Assembly: GCA_020442545.1 (NCBI GenBank)
Contig: JAGRJX010000026.1
Coordinates: 1-5,802 of the forward strand
Origin: Lysobacterales bacterium
GTDB lineage: Bacteria > Pseudomonadota > Gammaproteobacteria > Xanthomonadales > Xanthomonadaceae
Length of the DNA stretch: 5,802 nt
Reading direction: 5' to 3'
This document shows, one piece after another, positions 1 to 5,534 of this stretch. Made by a program: the position numbers and the translations under genes. Every line of letters begins with the position of its first letter. Positions within the stretch are counted from its first letter, which is position 1. A model generated the notes under the pieces. That model did not search any database, was not told the DNA's origin, and saw only the letters and a list, made by a program, of their open reading frames with translations.

Positions 1-470
1 TCGACAACACCGATGCCGAAGGCCGACTGGTGCTCTGCGATGCGCTGGCCTACGCCGCCGAGCAGCCCACCGATCTGATTCTCGACTTCGCCACGCTGAC
101 CGGCGCCGCCCGCGTCGCGCTGGGTCCGGAACTGCCGGCGCTGTACAGCAACCGCGAGACGCTGCTGCAGGGCTTCGCCGACGCCGCGAAGTCGACCGCC
201 GACCCGCTGTGGCCGATGCCGCTGTGGACGCCCTACCTGCGCTATCTCGACAGCGGCATTGCCGACCTCGCCAATTCCAGCAACACCGCGATGGGCGGCT
301 CGATCACTGCCGCGCTGTATCTGCAGCGCTTCGTGCCGGCCGACCGCGACTGGTGCCACTTTGACGTCTACGCCTGGAACGACAGCGACCGGCCGGGCCA
401 TCCGAGCGGCGGCGAAGCGCAGGCGCTACGGGCGAGTTTTGCGTGGATCGAAGCGAACCTGGTTCGCTGA
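1..470 (+). CDS. Leucyl aminopeptidase-family protein (peptidase M17), C-terminal part, 5' end outside window
   Basis: This is the last 155 residues of an M17 metallo-aminopeptidase, an enzyme that removes N-terminal amino acids from peptides in the cytoplasm using two metal ions. The reading frame is open from base 3 and ends at TGA 468-470. It begins inside the family signature NTDAEGRL (bases 6-29). In the family the Asp and Glu of this motif bind the metals and the Arg is catalytic. Further family landmarks follow: DFATLTGAARVALG, then NSSNTAMGGSITAALYLQRF. The C-terminal stretch FDVYAWNDSDRPGHPSGGEA differs from the usual PepA ending (WxHxDIAGTAW). It resembles the branch usually annotated simply as 'leucyl aminopeptidase family protein', so I give no gene symbol. 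The missing N-terminal part would carry the N-domain and the catalytic and metal-binding lysine. The gene converges on the response regulator gene with an 8-bp gap and looks functionally unrelated to it. Confidence 0.93.
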   Translation, partial: DNTDAEGRLVLCDALAYAAEQPTDLILDFATLTGAARVALGPELPALYSNRETLLQGFADAAKSTADPLWPMPLWTPYLRYLDSGIADLANSSNTAMGGSITAALYLQRFVPADRDWCHFDVYAWNDSDRPGHPSGGEAQALRASFAWIEANLVR

Positions 471-479
471 CCGGCGAAC
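452..479. repeat. Overlapping inverted repeats at the convergent gene junction, possible bidirectional terminator
   Basis: Three copies of one hexamer alternate in orientation: GCGAAC at 453-458, GTTCGC at 462-467 and GCGAAC at 474-479. They give two mutually exclusive hairpins. The first is AGCGAACC-T-GGTTCGCT (452-468), a perfect 8-bp-arm palindrome around one base. The second is GTTCGC-TGACCG-GCGAAC (462-479), with a 6-base loop. They cover the last codons and stop of the peptidase gene, the 8-bp gap, and the end of the oppositely oriented regulator stop codon. Neither strand has a T-run after the stem, so this is not a classical intrinsic terminator. Its position between converging genes makes some transcript-end role plausible. 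The dyads are seen directly; the function is inferred. Confidence 0.4.
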
Positions 480-1081
480 TACAGCCAGCCCTTCTGCCGC
501 GCCAGCCGGAAGGCTTCGATGCGGTTGCCGACACCGAGCTTGCCGATGGCTTCGGAAAGGTAGTTGCGCACGGTGCCGTGCGAGAGGTTGAGTTCGCTGG
601 CGATCTCACCGGCCGAGCGGCCCTCGCCGGCGAGTCGCAACACCTGGCGTTCACGGTCACTCAGCGGATCGGCATCCGACCAGGCTTCCAGGGCCAGCTC
701 GGGATCGATGGCGCGGCCACCGCGATGCACGCGGCGCAGCGCATCGGCGAGGTGCTCCGCCGGCGCGTCCTTGAGCAGGTATCCCTGCACGCCGGCATCC
801 AGTGCACGGCGCAGGAATCCCGGTCGCGCGAACGTCGTCACGATGATGACCCTGGTCGCCAGTTCGTGGCGCTGGATGCGCTGCGCCAGCTCCAGGCCGG
901 TCAGGTTCGGCATTTCGATGTCGGTAACCAGCACGTCGGGCTTGAGTTTCTGCACCGCATACCAGGCGTCGACGCCATCGGCAGCAACACCGAGCACCTC
1001 GATATCCGATTCCAGCGCCAGCAGCGCGGACAGCGCGCCACGGACCATGGCCTGGTCCTCGGCCAGCACGATGCGGATCAT
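479..1081 (-). CDS. DesR-like response regulator, NarL/LuxR family
   Basis: A 200-residue two-domain response regulator, full length for the family. The receiver domain (about 1-118) has the acidic pair E8/D9, the predicted phospho-acceptor D54 (VTDIEMP), T82/T83 (VTTFARPG) and the conserved K104 (GYLLKD). A LuxR-type helix-turn-helix follows (about 138-195: PLSDRERQVLRL, then GTVRNYLSEAIGKLGV and NRIEA). The segments TTFARPG, GYLLKD, GTVRNY and NRIEA, and the KGW near the C-terminus, match what I recall of Bacillus DesR, a regulator of a membrane-related response. I chose the ATG at 1081 because it overlaps the kinase stop by 4 bp (ATGA) and has GGAG 8 nt upstream; the frame is open 11 codons further upstream, but that stretch lies inside the kinase gene. 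The protein presumably receives phosphate from the adjacent kinase and binds DNA as a dimer. The divergent-region dyads are candidate targets, which is inference. It is the last gene of the minus-strand operon. Confidence 0.93.
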   Translation of the reverse strand: MIRIVLAEDQAMVRGALSALLALESDIEVLGVAADGVDAWYAVQKLKPDVLVTDIEMPNLTGLELAQRIQRHELATRVIIVTTFARPGFLRRALDAGVQGYLLKDAPAEHLADALRRVHRGGRAIDPELALEAWSDADPLSDRERQVLRLAGEGRSAGEIASELNLSHGTVRNYLSEAIGKLGVGNRIEAFRLARQKGWL

Positions 1082-2319
1082 GCCGTCGACTCCGGCTGCC
1101 GACCCTGCGAACACCCGCCTGCGGCGACCGCGTCGGAAGCGCTTGTTTCGTCGTCCTGCCGATACAGCGCTGGCGTGCCCGGCGGCACGCGCACGCTGAG
1201 CCGGGTTCCACCACCTCTCGGCGAATCGATGTCCAGGGTGCCGCCCAGGTCGGCCACGCGTTCGCGCATACCGGCAAGGCCATTGCCGTCCCTGCCAATG
1301 CCACCACGGCCGTCGTCCTCGATGCGCAGCAGCAAGCCGTCAACGTCGCGCTCGAACACGATGCGCACGCGATCAGCCCGCGCATGGCGTACAACGTTGG
1401 TCACCGCTTCGCGCAGCACCAGTGCCAGTCCGCGCTCGCTGTCGCGGTCGAGATCGGGCGGTGCAGACTCATAGTCGAAGTTCACGTCGGATGATTCGAG
1501 CATCAGCTTGGCCGCCGCCAGCTCAGCCGCAAGATCGGTGGCGCGGATGCCGGTGACCGCACTACGCACTTCGGCCAGCGCATGCCTGGCAACCCGTTCG
1601 GCCTCGGCCAGCTCGCGGCGCGAAGCCTCGGCATCGCGGTCGAACAGCTTGCGCGACAGCTCCAGCTTCAACGTGATCAGCGACAGTGTGTGACCGAGCA
1701 GGTCGTGCAGGTCGCGACCGATGCGTTCGCGCTCGGCGGTCGCCGCCAGTCGTCTCACCTCGGCGTGCGACAGCAGCAGTTCGGCCTCCTTCTGCTGGCC
1801 GCGCCGCTCGACACGGACAATGACGCCGATCACTGTGGTCACTGCCGGCATCCAGATGATCGACTGCCACGGATAGCCCACCCACAACGCCGCCGAGAGG
1901 AACGCCGCGTTGATCGCCCACAGCACGGTCAGGTAGCGCGTGAGCGACGTACCTTCGCGTGTCCGAAGCATCACGCAGCCGAACACGAAGTAGTTGAAAC
2001 CGGATGGATACCAGCGCAGCAGCGCGGCCGCCATCACGATCATTCCGATGGCGTAGCGCCAGGCCCGTTGGCGCGACGCAACGACGGTCAGCACATAGAG
2101 CAGCAGGAAGGCCGGATAGGTCAGCAGCGTCAACCACAGCCAGCGCAGCGTGTAGCCCCCGGAAAACACCGGCGTGATGAACAGCCACATCGACCAGAGC
2201 AAGTGGATGCCTTCGCTCCATGGTGACTTGCCGCGGCGAATGGCGAGGCCGGCGATGGAGTCGGGTGCCGGTTTCAGCCAATCCACTGGCAGCCAGGCGG
2301 GGATGCGGACTCGGGTCAT
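1078..2319 (-). CDS. DesK-like sensor histidine kinase (HisKA_3 / HATPase_c)
   Basis: A membrane sensor kinase of 413 residues from the ATG at 2319. The N-terminal half has five or six hydrophobic segments (about 39-55, 60-80, 89-103, 108-118, 129-149 and 153-170) and no large extracytoplasmic domain, so it probably senses something in or at the membrane. A helical linker leads to the HisKA_3 dimerisation domain with ERERIGRDLHDLLGHTLS. H205 is the predicted phosphorylated histidine, and D206 the acidic neighbour linked to phosphatase activity in this family. The ATPase domain shows an N box (E304, N308, H312), a D box (EDDGRGG, 334-340), a G box (GNGLAGMRERV, 345-355) and GTRLSVRVP (371-379). 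A tail of about 34 residues after the core looks disordered. A GTG at 2361 would add 14 residues and overlap the permease gene by 11 bp. Neither start has a strong ribosome binding site; I prefer the ATG, 31 bp after the permease stop. Signal unknown. Confidence 0.92.
   Translation of the reverse strand: MTRVRIPAWLPVDWLKPAPDSIAGLAIRRGKSPWSEGIHLLWSMWLFITPVFSGGYTLRWLWLTLLTYPAFLLLYVLTVVASRQRAWRYAIGMIVMAAALLRWYPSGFNYFVFGCVMLRTREGTSLTRYLTVLWAINAAFLSAALWVGYPWQSIIWMPAVTTVIGVIVRVERRGQQKEAELLLSHAEVRRLAATAERERIGRDLHDLLGHTLSLITLKLELSRKLFDRDAEASRRELAEAERVARHALAEVRSAVTGIRATDLAAELAAAKLMLESSDVNFDYESAPPDLDRDSERGLALVLREAVTNVVRHARADRVRIVFERDVDGLLLRIEDDGRGGIGRDGNGLAGMRERVADLGGTLDIDSPRGGGTRLSVRVPPGTPALYRQDDETSASDAVAAGGCSQGRQPESTA
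1090..1093 (-). promoter_or_regulatory. Ribosome binding site of the response regulator gene
   Basis: On the minus strand GGAG lies 8 nt before the ATG at 1081, inside the last codons of the kinase gene. Together with the ATGA stop/start overlap it favours 1081 over the upstream in-frame start at 1114, and it supports translational coupling of kinase and regulator. Confidence 0.7.
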
Positions 2320-2350
2320 GGCGCGATCATGCCACCGGCGCGGCGTCAGT

Positions 2351-3139
2351 TCAGCCGACACGACGCAGTCGACGCGCGGCCAGCCCGAACAGCAGCACGC
2401 TCACCCCCAGCAACAGCAGCGCATTCCCCCAGATTGGCCCGTGACCGATACCAACGGCGTCGAGGGCAATGCGGTTGAGGTGGTAGCTCGGCCAAATCGG
2501 CGCAATCCGCTGGATCAGCCCCGGCAGGATCTTGAGCGGCACCCACAGGCCGGACAGAAATGCCATCGGCAGGTAGATGAGGTTCAGAAGCCCCGGCGCG
2601 CCCTGCCCCTTGATCAGCGTGCCGATCAGCATGCCCAGAGCACAGAACGGCAGCACGCCGAGCATGCCGGTAGCCAGCAGGGCCAGGCATTGCCCCGGCG
2701 TCAGCGCAACATCCGCCAGGCCGATGGCGAGGACCAGCAGCAACACGACCACGCCACCCGCGGCCAGCATCGCCATCAGCGCCTTGCCCAGAAGATAGGC
2801 CAGCGGCGGCATCGGCAGCGCGCGCTTCAACGTCAGCAGACCGCCGTCGCGCTCCATTGCCAGCGACACGCCGAAACCGAACAGACCGGGCGACATCACG
2901 CCAAACGTGGAGTACGAAGCCAGCAGGTAACGCGACGCGTCCGCGCCGGTGCGTGAGCCGAGCATGACGCCGAACATCAGGTAGAAAACCGCCGGAAACA
3001 ACATCACCGGCAGCAGAAAGCTGGGCAGTCGCAGGTAGCGAAGAATCTCGCTGCGCGCTTCGGCCAGATAGGCGCCGATCAGGCGCGACCAGGGCATGAC
3101 GGCTGTCGCATTGGTATCGATGATCGCTGTACTGTTCAT
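2351..3139 (-). CDS. ABC-2-type transporter permease
   Basis: A 262-residue integral membrane protein with about six hydrophobic segments (roughly 40-60, 70-93, 114-140, 150-177, 182-203 and 238-254), the normal size and layout for a one-domain ABC-2 export permease of the DrrB/YadH type. The cytoplasmic loop after the second segment carries MERDGGLLTLKRALPMPP (95-112). It resembles the ER(E/D)xG...L coupling segment by which these permeases contact the ATPase. The phrase YLPMAFLSGLWVPLKILP (189-206) is also typical of the family. The start ATG at 3139 overlaps the ATPase stop by one base (TGATG), with AAGGA 9 nt upstream; the frame is open up to 3301, but that part lies within the ATPase gene. 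Only one permease is encoded, so a homodimer with two copies of the ATPase is the likely complex. Substrate cannot be read from the sequence; a drug, lipopeptide or lipid export role is inferred from the DesKR-like partners. Confidence 0.92.
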   Translation of the reverse strand: MNSTAIIDTNATAVMPWSRLIGAYLAEARSEILRYLRLPSFLLPVMLFPAVFYLMFGVMLGSRTGADASRYLLASYSTFGVMSPGLFGFGVSLAMERDGGLLTLKRALPMPPLAYLLGKALMAMLAAGGVVVLLLVLAIGLADVALTPGQCLALLATGMLGVLPFCALGMLIGTLIKGQGAPGLLNLIYLPMAFLSGLWVPLKILPGLIQRIAPIWPSYHLNRIALDAVGIGHGPIWGNALLLLGVSVLLFGLAARRLRRVG

Positions 3140-4104
3140 CAGGCGGCTTCCTTCTGGCTGACTGATTGTGTTTCGGCTTCCGCCGTGAGTTCGGTGAAGG
3201 CATCGGCAAGACCAGCCTGCTGCACTTCCAGCGCCGACAATGTGGCGTCGGTATCGAGCAGCCGACGAACCAGCGCTTCGGCAGCATCGGTGCTGATCCA
3301 CAGGCGATCACCGTCCATGCGCGCCTCGACGGCCTCCGGCCAGGCAGCAACGACATCCGGTGTCAGCCGGCTGATGCAGCGCACGCGCTTGAGGCGCACG
3401 CGTGCACGCAGGGCATCCACGCTGCCTTCGCTGATCACCACGCCACGGTTGATCACGCAGACGCGGTCGGCCAGCGCTTCGGCTTCTTCCAGGTAGTGCG
3501 TGGTCAGCACCACGCTGTTGCCGTCGGCCACCAGCTGGCGCATCGCCGACCACAGCTGTCGCCGCGAGTCGATGTCCATGCCCACAGTGGGTTCGTCAAG
3601 AAACAGCAGCCTTGGGCGACCACAGATCGCCAGCGCGAACTGCACCCGGCGCTGCTGGCCACCGGAAAGCTGTGCATACGGCCGCTTGAGCAGATCGCTG
3701 ATACCGGCCAGTTCGGCGCTCTCCATAATGCTGCGCGGCGCCGGGTAGTAGCTGGATGCCAGCCGGATCAGCTCGCCGACACGCAGCGTGGGCGGCAGCA
3801 TTGCGCTTTGCAGCATCACGCCGACTTGTCGCCGCGCTGCCAACTGCTGCGGATCACGGCCGAACAGTTCAACCTCGCCACGATCCGCGCGGATCAGCCC
3901 GAGCAGCAGGCCGATGGCCGTACTCTTGCCGGCACCGTTGGGGCCCAGCAGGGCGAGCAGCTCGCCGGTGCGCAGTTCAAGATCGATACCGTCCAGCGCG
4001 ACGACCTTGCCGTAGCGCTTGTGGGCACCAGCAAGTCTGGCAAGTGGTCCGTTCGTGAAACCATGTGTTTGGCAGGAACGGGCTGAACGTGAAACGGTCT
4101 TCAT
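3139..4104 (-). CDS. ABC-2-type transporter ATP-binding protein
   Basis: A 321-residue cytoplasmic ATPase that powers the adjacent permease. After about 20 N-terminal residues the nucleotide-binding domain shows all expected motifs in order: Walker A GPNGAGKST (54-62), Q-loop Q99 (VMLQS), signature LSGGQQRR (146-153), Walker B LLFLDEP (166-172, with catalytic E171) and switch H203 (TTHYLEEAEALADRV). The family-typical VGMD after Walker B is present. The C-terminal 90 or so residues (about 230-321) form the extra domain common in DrrA/CcmA-type export ATPases. The start ATG at 4104 has AGGAG 6 nt upstream, an excellent site; the frame stays open to 4482, but that extension runs across the divergent intergenic region and into the adaptor gene on the other strand. 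This is the first gene of the four-gene minus-strand operon. No motif is degenerate, so it should be active. Confidence 0.94.
   Translation of the reverse strand: MKTVSRSARSCQTHGFTNGPLARLAGAHKRYGKVVALDGIDLELRTGELLALLGPNGAGKSTAIGLLLGLIRADRGEVELFGRDPQQLAARRQVGVMLQSAMLPPTLRVGELIRLASSYYPAPRSIMESAELAGISDLLKRPYAQLSGGQQRRVQFALAICGRPRLLFLDEPTVGMDIDSRRQLWSAMRQLVADGNSVVLTTHYLEEAEALADRVCVINRGVVISEGSVDALRARVRLKRVRCISRLTPDVVAAWPEAVEARMDGDRLWISTDAAEALVRRLLDTDATLSALEVQQAGLADAFTELTAEAETQSVSQKEAA
3149..3153 (-). promoter_or_regulatory. Ribosome binding site of the permease gene
   Basis: AAGGA on the minus strand, 9 nt before the ATG at 3139 and inside the 3' end of the ATPase gene. It supports the TGATG-overlap start and allows reinitiation after the ATPase stop codon. 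Confidence 0.7.
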
Positions 4105-4110
4105 CACAGT

Positions 4111-4115
4111 CTCCT
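4111..4115 (-). promoter_or_regulatory. Ribosome binding site of the ABC ATPase gene
   Basis: AGGAG on the minus strand, 6 nt before the ATG at 4104. It is the strongest such site in the window and fixes the start of the first gene of the minus-strand operon. Confidence 0.8.
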
Positions 4116-4159
4116 GGTCGGGATGACACCAAGCTACATGGGCGCAGCCACGCGCTGCA

Positions 4160-4176
4160 GTCGTGAAGGTCACGAC
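4160..4176. promoter_or_regulatory. Perfect inverted repeat 1, candidate response-regulator operator
   Basis: GTCGTGA-AGG-TCACGAC is a perfect dyad with 7-bp arms and a 3-bp centre. It lies 64 bp upstream of the ATPase start (centre 4168). Dyads of this size suit a dimeric LuxR/NarL-type regulator, and the DesR-like protein encoded in the same operon is the obvious candidate. Binding is inferred. A stem-loop role is less likely because no T-run follows on either strand. Confidence 0.55.
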
Positions 4177-4180
4177 AATG

Positions 4181-4198
4181 ACCTGACAGTCGTCAGGT
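4181..4198. promoter_or_regulatory. Perfect inverted repeat 2, candidate response-regulator operator
   Basis: ACCTGAC-AGTC-GTCAGGT is a perfect dyad with 7-bp arms and a 4-bp centre. Its centre (4189.5) is about 69 bp upstream of the adaptor start and 21.5 bp from the centre of repeat 1, so both would face the same side of the helix. It contains CAGTCGTCA (4187-4195), which matches CAGTCGTGA (4158-4166) at repeat 1 in eight of nine bases. The two dyads are therefore related in sequence, consistent with a tandem operator for one protein. Confidence 0.55.
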
Positions 4199-4258
4199 GA
4201 CTCGGAAGGCAGGCCCCGATAGGCTGCAGCGCAATCCTCAGGCAACCAACGCGACACC

Positions 4259-5494
4259 ATGGCCCAGTCCACCGACCTGCTGAACGAACTGAAGATCGAC
4301 CGCCGACCCGAGCCGTCTGGCTCACGCATCGGCCTGTGGATTGCGTTGGGCGTCGTCGCCCTGCTCGTGCTGCTGGCTGCCGGCTGGTGGCTGCTCGGGC
4401 GTGACGGCCGTATCCCGGTGACAACGGCGCCTGTGGTCGCGATTGGCCAGGGCGGCGGCAACGCATCGGTGCTGGACGCCACCGGCTATGTGGTCGCGCG
4501 GCGCATGGCGACCGTGTCATCCAAGATCACCGGCCGCGTGCTGGAAGTGCTGATCGAGGAAGGCCAGCGCGTCAGCGAAGGCGACGTCATGGCGCGCCTC
4601 GATCCGGTCGATGCCCAGGCGCAATACGACCTCACGCAAGCGCAACTGGCCGCGGCACGCAGCCACATCGACAGCCTTGGTGCGCAACTGCGCGAAGCCA
4701 ACGCCAACGTCGCCCGCCTCAAGGCGCTGATCGAGCGCAAGCTGGTGCCCCAGTCGCAGTACGATCAGGCGGTGGCGCAGCGCGATTCGCTGAAGGCGCA
4801 GAAGACCACGGCGGAGCGCAACGCGAAAGTCGCTGCCGAAAGCCTCGCCATCGCCGGCAATGGCCTCGACAACACCATCGTGCGCGCGCCCTTCGCCGGC
4901 GTGGTGATCGCCAAAGCCGCGCAGCCGGGCGAGATCGTCTCGCCACTTTCGGCGGGTGGCGGCTTCACCCGAACCGGCATCGGCACCATCGTCGATATGG
5001 ATTCGCTGGAAGTCGAGGTCGACGTCAACGAAGCCTTCATCGGTCGCGTGCAGCCCGGCATGCCGATCCAGGCCACGCTGAACGCCTATCCGGACTGGAA
5101 GATTCCCGGCGCCGTGATTGCCATCATCCCGACGGCTGACCGCGGCAAGGCCACCGTGCGCGTGCGCGTCGGCCTTGATGCCAGGGATGACCGCATCGTG
5201 CCGGACATGGGTGTGCGAGTCAGCTTCCTGGAAGAACGCGCACCGGTCGAGGCCAACCAGCCCAAGCCCGGCGTGCTGGTGCCGGCATCTGCCATTGTTC
5301 ACCGCAACGGCCAGCCGATGGCCTTCACGCTCAGCAATGACAGCGCGCGCCAACACACGCTGGAACTGGGCCGCAGCCTGGGAAGCGACCGCGAGGTCAT
5401 GAGTGGTCTCAGCGCCGGCCAGCGCGTCATCACCAATCCGCCCGAAACACTCAGCGATGGCAGCGCCGTGCGCGAAGCCAGCGACACGCCGTAA
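4259..5494 (+). CDS. Periplasmic adaptor subunit of an efflux system (HlyD/MacA-type membrane fusion protein)
   Basis: A 411-residue membrane fusion protein that would bridge an inner-membrane transporter and an outer-membrane channel. After a short cytoplasmic tail, residues 24-47 form one membrane anchor. The first half of the lipoyl/barrel-sandwich domain follows (ATGYVVARRMATVSSKITGR, then VLEVLIEEGQRVSEGDVMARLDP, 74-116). Next come an alanine- and glutamine-rich coiled-coil hairpin (about 118-195) and the second lipoyl half (NTIVRAPFAGVVIAKAAQPG, 205-224). A beta-barrel (about 245-330) and a membrane-proximal domain (about 335-405, with LVPASAIVHRNGQ) complete it. The next gene is a MacB/LolD-type ATPase, so an ABC-driven tripartite pump is more likely than an RND pump. 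The ATG at 4259 has no clear ribosome binding site; the nearest purine stretch (AGG in CTCAGGC) is about 16 nt away. The next possible starts lie downstream, beyond the membrane anchor, so 4259 is retained. Substrate unknown. Confidence 0.92.
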   Translation: MAQSTDLLNELKIDRRPEPSGSRIGLWIALGVVALLVLLAAGWWLLGRDGRIPVTTAPVVAIGQGGGNASVLDATGYVVARRMATVSSKITGRVLEVLIEEGQRVSEGDVMARLDPVDAQAQYDLTQAQLAAARSHIDSLGAQLREANANVARLKALIERKLVPQSQYDQAVAQRDSLKAQKTTAERNAKVAAESLAIAGNGLDNTIVRAPFAGVVIAKAAQPGEIVSPLSAGGGFTRTGIGTIVDMDSLEVEVDVNEAFIGRVQPGMPIQATLNAYPDWKIPGAVIAIIPTADRGKATVRVRVGLDARDDRIVPDMGVRVSFLEERAPVEANQPKPGVLVPASAIVHRNGQPMAFTLSNDSARQHTLELGRSLGSDREVMSGLSAGQRVITNPPETLSDGSAVREASDTP

Positions 5495-5522
5495 CCCAAC
5501 CACACACATCGAAACACGCAAC

Positions 5523-5527
5523 GAGGA
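5523..5527 (+). promoter_or_regulatory. Ribosome binding site of the MacB/LolD-type ATPase gene
   Basis: GAGGA lies 7 nt before the ATG at 5535, in the 40-bp gap after the adaptor stop codon. No terminator or promoter is visible in that gap, which fits co-transcription of the two genes. Confidence 0.75.
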
Positions 5528-5534
5528 CACAGCC

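Larger units (their letters stand above)
4105..4258. promoter_or_regulatory. Divergent intergenic control region between two transporter operons
   Basis: These 154 bp lie between the oppositely transcribed ATPase and adaptor genes and must hold promoters for both. Two perfect dyads sit near the middle (4160-4176 and 4181-4198). No convincing sigma-70 core promoter is visible on either strand. On the plus strand CTGACA (4183-4188, inside the second dyad) resembles a -35 box but has no -10 box at proper spacing. GTGACT (4197-4202) with TAGGCT (4220-4225), 17 bp apart, is only a weak match. On the minus strand I see no acceptable pair. Weak core promoters would fit activator-dependent transcription, but that is inference. 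Confidence 0.6.

Noticed and set aside
443..1474. A 343-codon plus-strand open frame opposite the regulator and kinase genes
   Set aside because: It lies wholly antisense to two well-supported genes, has low-complexity Arg/Ser/Pro-rich sequence toward its end and no recognisable domain. Long antisense open frames are common in GC-rich DNA.
1582..2956. Two long plus-strand open frames (1582-2226 and 2174-2956) rich in Gln, His and Arg
   Set aside because: Their composition is the mirror image of hydrophobic membrane segments encoded on the other strand (kinase and permease); no ribosome binding site or domain supports them.
4160..4198. The two dyads as transcription terminators or a small RNA
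   Set aside because: Neither stem is followed by a T-run on either strand, and they sit upstream of both genes, where operators are the simpler reading.
4105..4482. N-terminal extension of the ABC ATPase up to 4482
   Set aside because: It would cross the divergent control region and overlap the adaptor gene; the ATG at 4104 has an ideal ribosome binding site and gives a normal-length ATPase.
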